From positions 1 through 64,000 of the forward strand of contig JBAMJV010007449.1 of assembly GCA_037951105.1 (NCBI GenBank): 64,000 bases of DNA, read 5' to 3'. This document shows positions 53,101-60,133 of this stretch, piece after piece; position 1 is the stretch's first letter, and the number at the start of each line of letters is the position of its first letter. Origin of the DNA: Echinarachnius parma (Eukaryota; Echinodermata; Echinoidea; Clypeasteroida; Echinarachniidae). A program made the position numbers and the translations under genes. The notes under the pieces were generated by a model that saw nothing but the letters and a program-made list of their open reading frames with translations, ran no database searches and had not been told where the DNA came from.

Positions 53101-55772
53101 GATCGTGCCACGTAGAATCACCCGTATTTGTGTCTAAGAAGTACACTTGGCCTTGCGCAGTTGTTCGTTGTTCTAAAGAGAAAACAATAGATATCATTTA
53201 AGCCAGACAAGAAAATAAAAAGTTTGTGGTATTTCTTTTGAGCCTTGTGTATGTGCAAATCGCAAGACAGTCGCACATTGTTCCAAATGTTACAAAATAA
53301 CACTGAAATGATGTTAAAATATGTAACCAATCCCCAAAGATTTGTCATATTAATCTGTCAACTCATTTACAAAATGAACCGCTGGACAAAAACATTTTTT
53401 ATTTTAAATAAAAAAGTCCTGTAAAATGTTAATTTTAGTTATATGCCCGAAAATCTAATCAGATTGTCTATCCCTCAAAGTGCATACCAGTTCATGATAT
53501 ATCAAAATAACATAAAAAGGAAGGAGTGAGATGGCTCCACATCTTGTGATAGATGCATGAAAATGTAATTACTTACCATAACCCTCCGGTAGATCTATAG
53601 TCCTGTGCAGCGTCGACCTGTTCATGTAGTTCCGCATTCGCGACGACTGCCTCCGATTCTGCCTCTCCTCATCGTTCCGATGTCGATGATGTCGACTCGA
53701 CGCCCCCGACCTTTCCCGCTCTCCCCCTGAGCCACTCCCCCCGCTCCCTCCCCTCCCTTCGGTGCTCGAGGGTGGGCGGCCATTTTGGCTACTGTTGCTA
53801 TGGTGATTATGATGATGTTGATGGCGGCTGTTGTTGTGATGTTGTGAGGATGTTTGTTGTTGCTGGTGTAGTTGTTGCTGCTGCTGGTGGTGGCCGTTGG
53901 CGTGGGCCGAGGTTCTCGCTGTGGGTTTGGACTGCGAGCATTCAGAGGCAGGTCTATCCATAGAGAGAGGGTGAAAAAAGAGAGATTAGATACATGTATA
54001 TCGCTGCTGAGTATACATATTTGTTTATATATACAAATTTTATTCAATAAAAAAAAACAAGAAGCATGCATAACATCAACATCAACATACCCTTACTATA
54101 CAGCAAAGGAAAACATGGTATTTGATTAGTTTAAATCCATTCTGTACCATTTCTTGATAAGGATCTTTAATCATATCATGACCGGATACAAATTAAATTA
54201 AAGCAAAGAAATCAACTTGTGAGCTTGAGAGCATGTGGTCTACATTTAAGCTCTCATGTAGCAAACCTTCTATTAAATACCAAGAGGACATATTTTTTCT
54301 TCTTATCACAAATATGTTGATGGAATAGGCAAAAAGCCATTAAACATATTGCAATGTCAAAATATTGAGGTACTAAAACTAAAATGTTCTTATTGTGTCG
54401 CTTTTGACAATATTTATAAACTGGAACTTTATGATATTTTTGTGATGACAAATGCTGCCAAGTGAAAATATTCAAGTAGTCAATTCAAACAGCATTTTAA
54501 AAATGTTCCTTACTATAAATAGTCAGGAAATGGAATTTAATATCATTTTTACGGAGGTGATGACAAACAAGAATGGAAATAGCAAGGCAAAGGTCAAGCA
54601 CAGTTGGGGTCAAAAGGGATGGGGAACCGGGAAGGGGATGCAAGAAGTAGGGGTGATATAATAAATGGGGCAGGGTAAGCCCCAAATTAATGTAATGTTA
54701 AGTACGATTTAAGGTTAAAAAAATGAAATGTTGTTTTTTTGCAACTACTTTTCAAGCTTGTGAATAACATTTGCAAAATTAGTTTGACATTGAACTCTAG
54801 TATGAGAAATTAATGGGCTCTTTTATAGTCTTCAAGGGCACTGTTTGACACTTTAGGGGCTAACTGGCCTTGAGGCTCCCCATATATATATTTTCTCTGC
54901 TCTTTGTATTAATGTTGATCCCAAGGGGAAACAGCAGGGGGTAAAATGCCCTCATGGGTGGGGAATAATTGCCCCCCTCAGCTGGGCCAACTAGTGTAGG
55001 GTTCAATGTTTGTAACCTTAAAGGCCAGTCAAACAAATGTTTGATTTTACCACAATTGCTCCCACAGGGGTGAGGGGGGGTAAGATACCCAAGAGGAGGG
55101 GGGTAATATACCCAAGAGGAGGGGAGTAAGATACCCAAGAGGAGGGGGGTAATATACCCAAGAGGAGGGGGGTAATATACCCAAGAGGAGGGGGGTAAGA
55201 TACCCAAGAGGAGGGGGGTAAGATACCCAAGAGGAGGGGGGTAAGATACCCAAGAGGAGGGGGGTAAGATACCCAAGAGGAGGGGGGTAAGATACCCAAG
55301 AGGAGGGGGGTAATATACCCAAGAGGAGGGGGGTAAGATACCCAAGAGGAGGGGGGTAATGCCCCCCCCCCCCCCCCCTTAGCTGCGCATTCTATAGGGT
55401 TCAATATTTATTACCTTATAGGCCATTCCCCCCAAAATAATGTTTTATTTATTTTTGCTCCAACAGGGGGGTGCAGCAGGGGGGTGAGATGCCCAATAGG
55501 AGGAGGGGGTTATTTCCCCCCTAAGCTGTGTCACTGTGTGTTAAAGGGTTCAATGTTTATTAACTTGAAGGCAGGTAGTTTGAAAGTATTATGTTTTTAC
55601 TTTTGTTTGCTCCCACAGGGGGGAAATTGTAGGGTAATCACCCCACCTCTTAGCTGCACCACTATGTAAAGGGTTCAATGGTTATTACCTGTTAGGCCGG
55701 TCCCACTGCGTGTTTCTTGTGAGATGATTTACGAAGTAAACTCTTCCCGATGTTGACATTCGTTCCTCCCAC
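38063..55772 (-). CDS. SMURF: SMURF-type HECT E3 ubiquitin ligase, partial (WW1 to stop)
   Basis: Eleven - strand exons, all in phase: 55689-55772, 53577-53953, 52926-53172, 50436-50586, 49805-50023, 49036-49214, 46622-46759, 45720-45840, 40081-40282, 38784-38868, 38063-38162. About 633 residues. Order: WW1 ([16 protein letters not shown]), a Gln/His/Gly/Ser-rich linker, WW2 ([17 protein letters not shown]), WW3 ([20 protein letters not shown]), then a full HECT domain ending [13 protein letters not shown] signatures include [40 protein letters not shown] and [18 protein letters not shown]. The catalytic Cys is in KAHTCFNR. Three WW domains fit SMURF2 or fly Smurf. By family knowledge it ubiquitinates SMADs, TGF-beta receptors and RhoA. 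The C2 domain and start are not in view and probably lie past 64000. Confidence 0.95.
38385..38700 (-). mobile_element. tRNA-derived SINE interrupted by a retroposon tail
   Basis: ATCAAGCCCATGACCTCCTG near 38470 and CATAACCACTAGTCCG near 38655 look like the T-arm and anticodon/D-arm complement of a tRNA-derived SINE, now separated. Between them is a tail with AATAAAGGCCGATA then (TATC)n (about 38505-38640), typical of CR1/L2 3' ends. Read from wording only. Confidence 0.5.
38784..38868 (-). CDS. SMURF: SMURF exon with catalytic loop
   Basis: Acceptor CGTGTTCTTCAG, donor CATG|GTAAGA, 85 nt. Encodes [20 protein letters not shown], then LLPKAHT and two bases of the catalytic Cys codon. Confidence 0.95.
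39017..39074 (-). pseudogene. Partial copy of the SMURF 38784-38868 exon
   Basis: The - strand GGATCAACGGGAGCCC...TCTATGTCTGTTCACCATCC, then ATCAGATAGATGCAA, is a diverged copy of the 5' two-thirds of the exon. Where the intron acceptor should continue, the sequence switches to three TTAGGG-type repeats (39074-39091). Confidence 0.85.
39136..39954. mobile_element. TTAACCCTAATCCCACTGGG MITE with G/C runs
   Basis: Ends TTAACCCTAATCCCACTGGG and CCCAGTGGGATTAGGGTTAA form a perfect 20-bp inverted repeat bounded by TTAA. Long G and C tracts sit just inside each end (39152-39174 and 39883-39911). No transposase frame. Lies in a SMURF intron about 130 bp past the donor of the 40081 exon. Confidence 0.88.
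40081..40282 (-). CDS. SMURF: SMURF HECT exon (WFWQAVDSF region)
   Basis: Acceptor CTCTTTTTCACAG, donor CCAAG|GTAATT, 202 nt, phase 0 to 1. Encodes [20 protein letters not shown], then [20 protein letters not shown] and [20 protein letters not shown]. Confidence 0.95.
40343..40411 (-). pseudogene. Copy of the 5' part of the SMURF 40081-40282 exon
   Basis: Carries [20 protein letters not shown] in frame behind an acceptor-like CTTTTTCTCAG. A still shorter fragment (CGCAACACGAGGCTCAAGAA) is at about 40478-40505. Flanking AAAAGAGAAGAAAA is also repeated. Confidence 0.85.
40500..41200. other. SMURF intron, unclassified part
   Basis: Contains G/C-rich GGGCCATGCCCCCCC stretches, a GACAGGTTTAACTGTA repeat end (40905-40975) and an ATT microsatellite near 41035-41090. 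No exon. Confidence 0.5.
41215..42500. repeat. ~210-230 bp intronic tandem repeat
   Basis: Units share GTCATGGCCTAGxCCAGGTGTGT, CAGTACATCCTGCACATA, TTTTAGTGATTCAT and AATCCCCAATAAGATTGAAG. Starts near 41230, 41445 and 41675 with degraded units after. Interrupted by a MITE at 41913-42203. Confidence 0.75.
41913..42203. mobile_element. TTAAAGGTGCACCTGTAAAGTGTC MITE
   Basis: Left TTAAAGGTGCACCTGTAAAG and right GACACTTTACAGGTGCACCT ended by TTAA, about 290 bp, inserted in a tandem-repeat unit. TTAA at both ends may be the target site. Confidence 0.88.
42790..43073. mobile_element. Foldback MITE (GGGGGTGTTTCACAAAGATC family), divergent copy
   Basis: GGGGGTGTTTCACAAAGATC mirrors GATCTTTGTGAAACACCCCC. 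The interior differs from copies A and B (AACTTAACTCTAAGATGGAC), marking a subfamily. Confidence 0.88.
43080..43960. other. SMURF intron, unclassified part
   Basis: Contains a GTTGGTTGCTATAGGTAGG repeat end and, at 43400-43490, a phrase (CGCACGAGACTAGTTGCAAC) repeated in different form at 49560-49720. No exon recognised. Confidence 0.5.
43960..45075. repeat. ~160-bp intronic tandem repeat, about five units
   Basis: Units contain CCTGTCTCACTGGGGACxGATTCATCAAAT (starts near 43970, 44579, 44752, 44912, 45041) and GGAAACATTGCATCATTAATCC. After removing the 451-bp insertion at 44085-44535 the spacing is 158, 173, 160 and 129 bp. Not recognisable as exon copies. Confidence 0.8.
44085..44535. mobile_element. 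TTAAAGGRAC-type element inserted in a tandem repeat
   Basis: The neighbouring repeat unit reads CCATTTCCTTTCAAAGTTATC. Here the same phrase is split into CCATTTCCTCTTAA and TTAAAGTTATC by 451 bp starting TTAAAGGACCTA and ending TAGTCCCTTTAA. The unit itself supplies the empty site. Confidence 0.7.
45566..45661 (-). pseudogene. Copy of the SMURF 45720-45840 exon (open, 5'-truncated)
   Basis: Encodes [20 protein letters not shown] and [11 protein letters not shown], ending at a donor-like GAG|GTAAAA. Changes include HEL to HKL and DER to DKR. The first ~30 nt and acceptor of the parent exon are missing. Confidence 0.88.
45720..45840 (-). CDS. SMURF: SMURF HECT exon ([13 protein letters not shown])
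   Basis: Acceptor TTTATTACATCAG, donor TAGAG|GTAAGA, 121 nt. Encodes [20 protein letters not shown], then [20 protein letters not shown]. Confidence 0.95.
45845..46278. other. SMURF intron, unclassified part
   Basis: AT-rich intronic sequence with no recognised element before the MITE at 46279. Confidence 0.5.
46279..46602. mobile_element. CATACCTGCCAAC MITE with 7-bp target duplication
   Basis: 13-bp perfect inverted ends CATACCTGCCAAC and GTTGGCAGGTATG flanked by CATCATG at 46272-46278 and 46603-46609. A run of GAGCGCGAAGCACGCATCAC-type repeats lies inside. Its right flank is about 12 bp from the donor of the adjacent SMURF exon. Confidence 0.85.
46622..46759 (-). CDS. SMURF: SMURF HECT exon ([12 protein letters not shown])
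   Basis: Acceptor TTATTATTCAG, donor GTCAA|GTGAGT, 138 nt. Encodes [20 protein letters not shown], then [20 protein letters not shown] and KKKYV. Confidence 0.95.
46765..47235. other. SMURF intron, unclassified part
   Basis: AT-rich intronic sequence. No repeat termini or exon-like segment recognised. Confidence 0.5.
47240..47600. repeat. Intronic tandem duplication, ~215-bp unit
   Basis: TTGTATAATTTGTCTCTTTC, AAATTGGCACCATAGTTCAA and TATCACCTAAT occur twice in the same order (47268-47367 and 47487-47588), with indels between. Confidence 0.85.
47885..48455. repeat. Near-identical 280-bp tandem duplication
   Basis: Two consecutive copies of an ATTTATTTATTC-rich segment, a G run, then ATTGGGGGTACACCACTGTT through to CCACACAATATGTTGCCAAT. 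The copies differ by essentially one extra G. Very recent, or an assembly duplication. Confidence 0.93.
48860..48953 (-). pseudogene. Copy of the 3' half of the SMURF 49036-49214 exon
   Basis: Encodes [20 protein letters not shown], then [12 protein letters not shown] up to donor CT|GTGAGT. Compared with the true exon: FYK to FCK, GKP to SKL. The 5' half is absent. The flanking intron phrase GATCTAACTTTACTCACAG is duplicated too. Confidence 0.9.
49036..49214 (-). CDS. SMURF: SMURF HECT exon ([14 protein letters not shown])
   Basis: Acceptor GTCTCTCCAG, donor ATACT|GTGAGT, 179 nt. Encodes [40 protein letters not shown] and [20 protein letters not shown]. Confidence 0.95.
49331..49396 (-). pseudogene. 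Copy of the 5' half of the SMURF 49036-49214 exon
   Basis: Behind acceptor TCCTGCCAG it encodes [20 protein letters not shown] and H, then diverges. Downstream intron words (ACAAGGCCATAATATGAA / ACAAGGCCACAATATGAA) are repeated in step, so the duplication unit covered exon plus intron. Confidence 0.9.
49805..50023 (-). CDS. SMURF: SMURF HECT exon ([13 protein letters not shown])
   Basis: Acceptor TTTTTCTCCAG, donor TCCA|GTAAGT, 219 nt, phase 0 both ends. Encodes [20 protein letters not shown], then [20 protein letters not shown] and [18 protein letters not shown]. Confidence 0.95.
50277..50425 (-). mobile_element. tRNA-derived SINE
   Basis: On the - strand GACTCATAATCTAAGGGTTG and GTGGGTTCAAGTCCTGCCAG are an anticodon arm (CAT, Met-like) plus T arm with B-box. 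They are followed by the SINE-like body GGCAATTTATCCACTTTCAT, AATCCAGGTGTGTTAAATGG and TGGCATGAATTTATTCAG. The D arm is missing. Confidence 0.7.
50436..50586 (-). CDS. SMURF: SMURF exon at start of HECT
   Basis: Acceptor CTCTTTTTTGCAG, donor TTTGAG|GTATGA, 151 nt. Encodes [20 protein letters not shown], then [20 protein letters not shown] and [10 protein letters not shown]. Confidence 0.95.
50590..51250. other. SMURF intron, unclassified part
   Basis: AT-rich intronic sequence. ACTTGTGACATTTATAAxATAGAAA occurs twice (50952, 51121), a small ~170-bp duplication. Confidence 0.55.
51252..51413. mobile_element. ATATACAATGAC palindromic MITE
   Basis: ATATACAATGACACTCG mirrors CGAGAATGAGTCATTGTATAT. 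AGCTAAAACTATTCGCA mirrors TGCGAATAGTTTTAGCT. CCCGAGGGCCATCGGCCCGAGGG is at the turn. Confidence 0.85.
51415..52530. other. SMURF intron, unclassified part
   Basis: Intron sequence. About 52120-52200 holds an imperfect inverted repeat around AGTACCCTTTxTCCCGGGGAA / TTCCCCGGGAAA. No exon. Confidence 0.5.
52532..52732. mobile_element. TGTTTCATGAAAGGGTCTTAGCTA MITE
   Basis: GTTTCATGAAAGGGTCTTAG mirrors AAGACCCTTTCATGAAAC, with GACCGCTGTCTTATCTTAT at the left and ATAAGATAAGCCAACG at the right. About 200 bp. Confidence 0.8.
52736..52896. mobile_element. TACCGTATTTGC-type MITE, second copy
   Basis: Starts TTACCGTATTTGTCGGTGTA and ends TACACCAGCAAATACGGTAA. Interior GTATTAACCGCACCC repeats as in 14803-14990. 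Lies about 30 bp from the WW2-WW3 exon donor. Confidence 0.85.
52926..53172 (-). CDS. SMURF: SMURF exon encoding WW2 and WW3
   Basis: Acceptor TTTTCTCTTTAG, donor CAAG|GTAATG, 247 nt. Encodes [20 protein letters not shown] with [10 protein letters not shown] (WW2) and [20 protein letters not shown] with [12 protein letters not shown] (WW3). WW2 has Tyr in place of the first Trp, as in other SMURFs. Confidence 0.96.
53577..53953 (-). CDS. SMURF: SMURF linker exon, Gln/His-rich
   Basis: Acceptor TCTCTATGGATAG, donor TTATG|GTAAGT, 377 nt. Encodes [10 protein letters not shown], a Gln/His tract ([36 protein letters not shown]), a Gly/Ser/Arg segment, then [20 protein letters not shown] leading into WW2. 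The ending is conserved in SMURF2-type proteins; the low-complexity tract varies between species. Confidence 0.93.
53960..54980. other. SMURF intron, unclassified part
   Basis: AT-rich intron. 54815-54900 carries the end of a GGGGCTAACTGGCC-type repeat (see 10980). No exon. Confidence 0.5.
54990..55690 (-). repeat. Repeated copies of the WW1-exon donor region
   Basis: GGGTTCAATxxTTATTACCTxxxAGGCC, the true exon's 3' edge and intron start, recurs near 54997, 55398, 55547 and 55672 (the real donor). Copies near 55398 and 55672 keep a donor-like AG|GTAATAA. A G-rich minisatellite expanded inside one unit. Confidence 0.75.
55068..55362. repeat. 23-bp G-rich minisatellite (GAGGGGGGTAAGATACCCAAGAG)n
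   Basis: About 13 near-perfect copies; the variants are TAATA for TAAGA and one GGGGAGT. Each unit has a run of four to six G. Frames such as [15 protein letters not shown] across it are repeat artefacts. Confidence 0.96.
55689..55772 (-). CDS. SMURF: SMURF WW1 exon
   Basis: Acceptor CTGCATTAACAG, donor AACAG|GTAATA, 84 nt. Encodes [20 protein letters not shown] and TQWDRPN, a complete WW core with both Trp residues. It joins in phase to RPASE of the next exon. The preceding exon must end with two bases of a codon whose third base is G. Confidence 0.95.
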
Positions 55773-56104
55773 CTGTTAATGCAGTAAAAGAGAGAGAACA
55801 GGTTTGATTTAGTGACGTTCACACAACAGACAAAATAGGAGATATTATGTTTGAAATGAATCTCATTGGGGATATACAGATGAGCATCAAAAAGCTGTAT
55901 GAATCCCTAAATTCTCACGAGCATGACTTTCCAATATGTTTTCATGTTCTTCATATCTGTTATGCAGTAAAAACAGCTTGACAATTGGTTTTAGTGGCAT
56001 TCACACAACATACAAAATTGGGGATTGAATCTCTTTCAAAATGAATCTCACGTGAGATATCAAATGTTTGTATGGACTCGAAATTCTCAGAGACGGGCAT
56101 GATT

Positions 56105-56170
56105 TTGAAACATGATTTCAAATTAACATAGTAAACCCTGTCCGATGGCGACATTCCTTTCTTCCACCTG
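56105..56170 (-). pseudogene. Decayed copy of the SMURF WW1 exon 5' half
   Basis: Behind CATAACAG the - strand encodes WKKGMSPSDRVYYVN, against [15 protein letters not shown] in the true exon, then diverges. Neighbouring intron words (GAACAGGTTTGATTTAGTGA, TTCACACAACA) are repeated with it and again near 56340 and 59305, so the duplicated unit was larger than the exon. Confidence 0.8.
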
Positions 56171-56398
56171 TTATGTACATGTAGTTAAACACATAGAACA
56201 GGTTGGATTTAGTGAAATTCACAAAACAGAAGAAACAGGGGATATGAGTATAATGCTTATGAAAAGTATCTCACTTTAGTTATCAAATGTCCAAACAAAC
56301 TTTAATTTCTCACTGTATTCCCAACTGTTTTGCAGTAAAAACACATAGAACAGGTTTGATTAAGCGATGTTCACACAACAAACAAAGTAGGTGATATT

Positions 56399-59250
56399 TG
56401 TGACCGGCTATAGCAAAACCCTGCACTCGTCGGTAAAAATAAACATGTAGATTGTCATATTATTAGAAAGTCCTCATCACAAGCTTTCATTTGATGCTTT
56501 GTTCTAACCAATTGGTCAATAATTGGCAAAGATATGATTGTTGATTGGGGCCATTCTTGGTCACGTGTGTGACCCAAAACATGACAAATTTTGAAATGGG
56601 ATGCTTATATTTCAGTAAGTATGAGACTATAATGATTTTTACTTCATATGTGACTTGAATATGTTGTAGTCTTTCAAACTTAAGACAAAAGATTTTATAA
56701 GGATTAAGTAACTCAATGTCAGAGGTCAAATGGCATGGGTCACGTGTGTGACTTCGCACGGAGCGCTTTTTTCATAACTAAATTTCATTTGGAAAATTCT
56801 TTAAAATATGAATAGCTATAATGTTCATCTTATTACCAGAGAAGTACTATACATTTGTAAGTACAACAATAGCAATGAATGAGAATTATATCAAACCGTT
56901 GTTTTTTATAGTACTTAATTATGTGGCAACGTCTGGTCACGTGTGTGACATTTTGGGGTGGTCACGTGTGTGACATGTACAATATGAATGGAAAAATGGA
57001 AATTTTATAATATCGGGTTTAGAAAAGAATGAAAGGTTGAATTTTTACAAAGTTGGTATAAACCTGTACAGGAAAGTGAGAAGAATGAGCTTGCTAATTA
57101 TCCTTTTGATATCTTGATTATTTTCTGAATTATGATTATTAGAAAAATATTGAAATATGTAAATTTATGCAAATGAGTGAAAAAGTTTCATTTTAAACTT
57201 CAAATCATGTATTTCATGAAACTTTAGGGCAATTCCAAGCAAACATTGACATAAGCACCCATTTTTCAAATTCGTCGAATCATAACATATTTGGTATCAA
57301 ATTAAAGCTTAAAGATTAAACTATTCAGAAATGCATTTTGTTCAAAAAAATTGTTGGCGTAAACTATTATTTCATAGGAATTAATTAGCATAAATTAATT
57401 TTCAATTATTTTCACAAAATATACTTGTAAATATTTAGCTTAAAAGAGCTGCAAAAATAGGTTTTCATAAAATTTTCTTTCAGTGTTGGTAAGAACATTA
57501 CTTCAATTTATCAGATAAATATCTATTTCGGCATTTTCGCTCTTTGTTCTGCTTCAGTGACTGTTTCATTTATAGTCATCTATATGTCACGCTGTTACCC
57601 TAAAAACAGGTTTTTTAAATATTTCTGGAAAAATATGAATGGGAATGAAATTATTTTTTGTTTCTTCTTCATTCACCCATAGGGCTATATTATGGATGCT
57701 AAATAGCAGCATTATATTTTACCACTATTTAATCTAAGCAATATCAATTTGGTCACGCTGTTACTTTTTGGGTAACAGCGTGACGCAACCTACTTTTTTT
57801 TTGCAATATCTCAAGAATCGTTGGATGGATTCTGTTCAAACTTTGTACAAGACATTTATTCAGAGGTATGGATTATCTGATACACTTTGGGGCCATGAGG
57901 TCAAAGGTCAAAGGTCACAGCTAATTAATATGCAAAAAATATATTATTCTCAAGATATTTCAAGAATCCTTGAAGGATGACATGATAATTAATACTGGTA
58001 TGCGTTCAGTGAAGTAGATGACCTGATTATAGAATTTGGTCATGGGGTCAAAGGTCAACAGGTCAAATTATTGTAGTTTATTTTTTATCTCACAAAAAAA
58101 TGCCAGAATTAATGTTAGAAAGAGTACTGTAGATAAAAGAAAATTCTATGAAAATGTTTGGAGCACAGGTCAAAGGTCACTCGGATAATTACCCATTCAA
58201 ACACAAAACTTTACTGACATTGAAATCATGTTACATGAAACAAATCACTTGCAGATATGCACTGTGCCACATAAAATTAAACATTTGTATGCTAATTTGA
58301 GAAATAAGGTCAAAGGTCAGATGTCAAAGGTCTAATATTTCATTGTTGCAATTAAGTTTGTATTTTGGGTTTGATATTTGATGGTTCCTCAAACTAAATT
58401 CTGAAAAAGATAAGAATTTCAGTTTTGTCCAAAAACAATTTTGATCAATAGAGGGCGCTAGGCTGCAAATTTGTGTCATGCGAACCATCATTTCAGAGCA
58501 TCTGGGTTATATTACCCATTCATCTAGTTCTGTATAGATTCTGGATGACTACATCAAAATTATATAATCTTATTCATCTCATCAATATCTCCCATATATA
58601 TAACATGTACAATTCAGAGGTCACGCTGTTACCGTCACGCTGTTACCGTGCACAGATACATTTATGATATCATATTTACTATGAACATTGGATTTTTTCT
58701 ACATTTTTATTTGGATGTTCTAGCTTGATGTCTAGTACAAAGAATCAATGTGACAAAATTGCAAAATGTTCCTGTAGTTCACAGAGTTTGCTTAGTTTCT
58801 TACCATGTAAGAAACCCATGTCTTTTTGCCGTCACGCTGTTACCGCAGATATTGATATTCATAATTCATAATTTAGTGGGTATTTTGATTTTCTTTCCTA
58901 TTGTAAATAATTACTAGGATAGTGGTAACAGATGCATATCAAAATTTGGTTCTGGACATATTTTATTTTGTGAGTTATTTAGACTTTCATCGTGAGAAAC
59001 ACCCTCCTACCGTCACGCTGTTACCTTGGAATTGCCCTTTACACATGGATCATTCCAAAAATGGAACAAAACTACAGAAAAATAAAACTTCAATTTTTCC
59101 GAAAAAGTTTCACTTTTCAAAGAATGGCCCATTGTTTCAATTTTACAATCATACTGTAGGTCTTTTACACACATTATGTGATCTTAAAATGCCCATTTCT
59201 TCAAAACATGAATTACTGACAAGTGCAGAGTTTTACTATAGCCGGTCACA
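56399..59250. mobile_element. TGTGACCGGCTATAGCAAAACC element, large nested form
   Basis: Ends TGTGACCGGCTATAGCAAAA and TTTTACTATAGCCGGTCACA, family of the 251-bp element at 36556-36806. The extra length comes from a second transposon (57227-59037) and a stretch with repeated GGTCACGTGTGTGAC motifs (56558-56980). Confidence 0.82.
57227..59037. mobile_element. GGGCAATTCCA transposon with 4-bp target duplication (copy 2)
   Basis: 1811 bp with termini GGGCAATTCCAAG and CTTGGAATTGCCC, flanked by TTTA on both sides (57223-57226, 59038-59041). Contains GTCACGCTGTTAC at about 57588, 57752, 58620, 58633, 58832 and 59012 and one inverted copy (57771). Same termini and target length as 15228-16039, different interior. 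No long frame, so non-autonomous. Also contains AAGGTCAAAGGTCA repeats (57900-58330). Confidence 0.75.
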
Positions 59251-60133
59251 TTTATATTTAGAATCTCACTTGAAATGTAAATTGAGCATCAACAAGCTGT
59301 ATGTTCACACAACACAACAAATATATGAGATTTTAGTTTTTGCTTTCAAAATGAATCTAATAAAGTGAGGACATAAATGTCCAGATATACCCCAAATCTC
59401 ACCAATAAGCCTAAACATGATTCATTTATACACAAATGGATAGAACAGAAATGAGTGACATTACACACACAAAAAAAAATAGAGGATGTTAGTTTTCATG
59501 TTGAAATCAATGCAGGAATTAATTTTTTTTATTTTAGGGGGCTACTTTTTCAATCTGATGGATATCACAAAATATTTAACATAATTAAAATTAAAATATT
59601 TAACATAATACTCTATGGTAATTTTAGGGGCTACCTACTGAATTTAGAGGGGCTATTTTGAAAACTAGGGGGCAAAATCACCCTCGGCCCCCGTATATTT
59701 CCTACCCTGGTTGAAATGGAACAACAAGGTGACTTGTGATCTGCTATTTAGAATTTTAAAAACTTAGGCTTGAAAGTAAAACGCACAAGCTTCTAACAAA
59801 ATACCCAGATAAACAGGATATTGATCTACAAATGATGACACACGCGGTACCCCGGGTACCGTTGTACCCCGGGGTACCGCGTTGTGTAGCGCCATCTTGT
59901 GTCCACTCGAAGCACAACCGTATTGCGTTGTGTATGCAGTGCAGCGCGCGCTTGTATGCACGCTATACCCCGGTACAGCCCTAAAAAATAAATAAATAAT
60001 TGAACAAAATGGCGGATATTCGTTTGGTACCCCAGGGTACCATTTATGTCATCAAATACTAATAGTTCATCATCATACATTTGAAGTACAAGTTCGGAGA
60101 GGTATTTTACAGGTCATCGAAAGTGTTCACTTA
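59250..60133. other. Unclassified DNA with a GGTACC palindrome cluster
   Basis: Includes a GGGGCTA-type repeat (59520-59705) and, at 59841-59880, a GC-rich palindrome built from CGCGGTACCCCGGGTACC and GGTACCGCG, with more GGTACCCC at 60026. No gene seen. Confidence 0.5.

Noticed and set aside
53215-53280. Possible copy of part of the WW2-WW3 exon
   Set aside because: About 28 nt of partial similarity (CTTGCGATTTGCACATACAC against CTCGTGATCTTCACATAAAC). Suggestive given the local pattern, but too short and diverged to call.
53622-54071. Alternative frames across the Gln/His exon
   Set aside because: The true frame is fixed by phase on both sides and by the SMURF sequence; the others are shadows.
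54860-55404. Three long - strand frames ([17 protein letters not shown])
   Set aside because: All derive from the 23-bp G-rich minisatellite.
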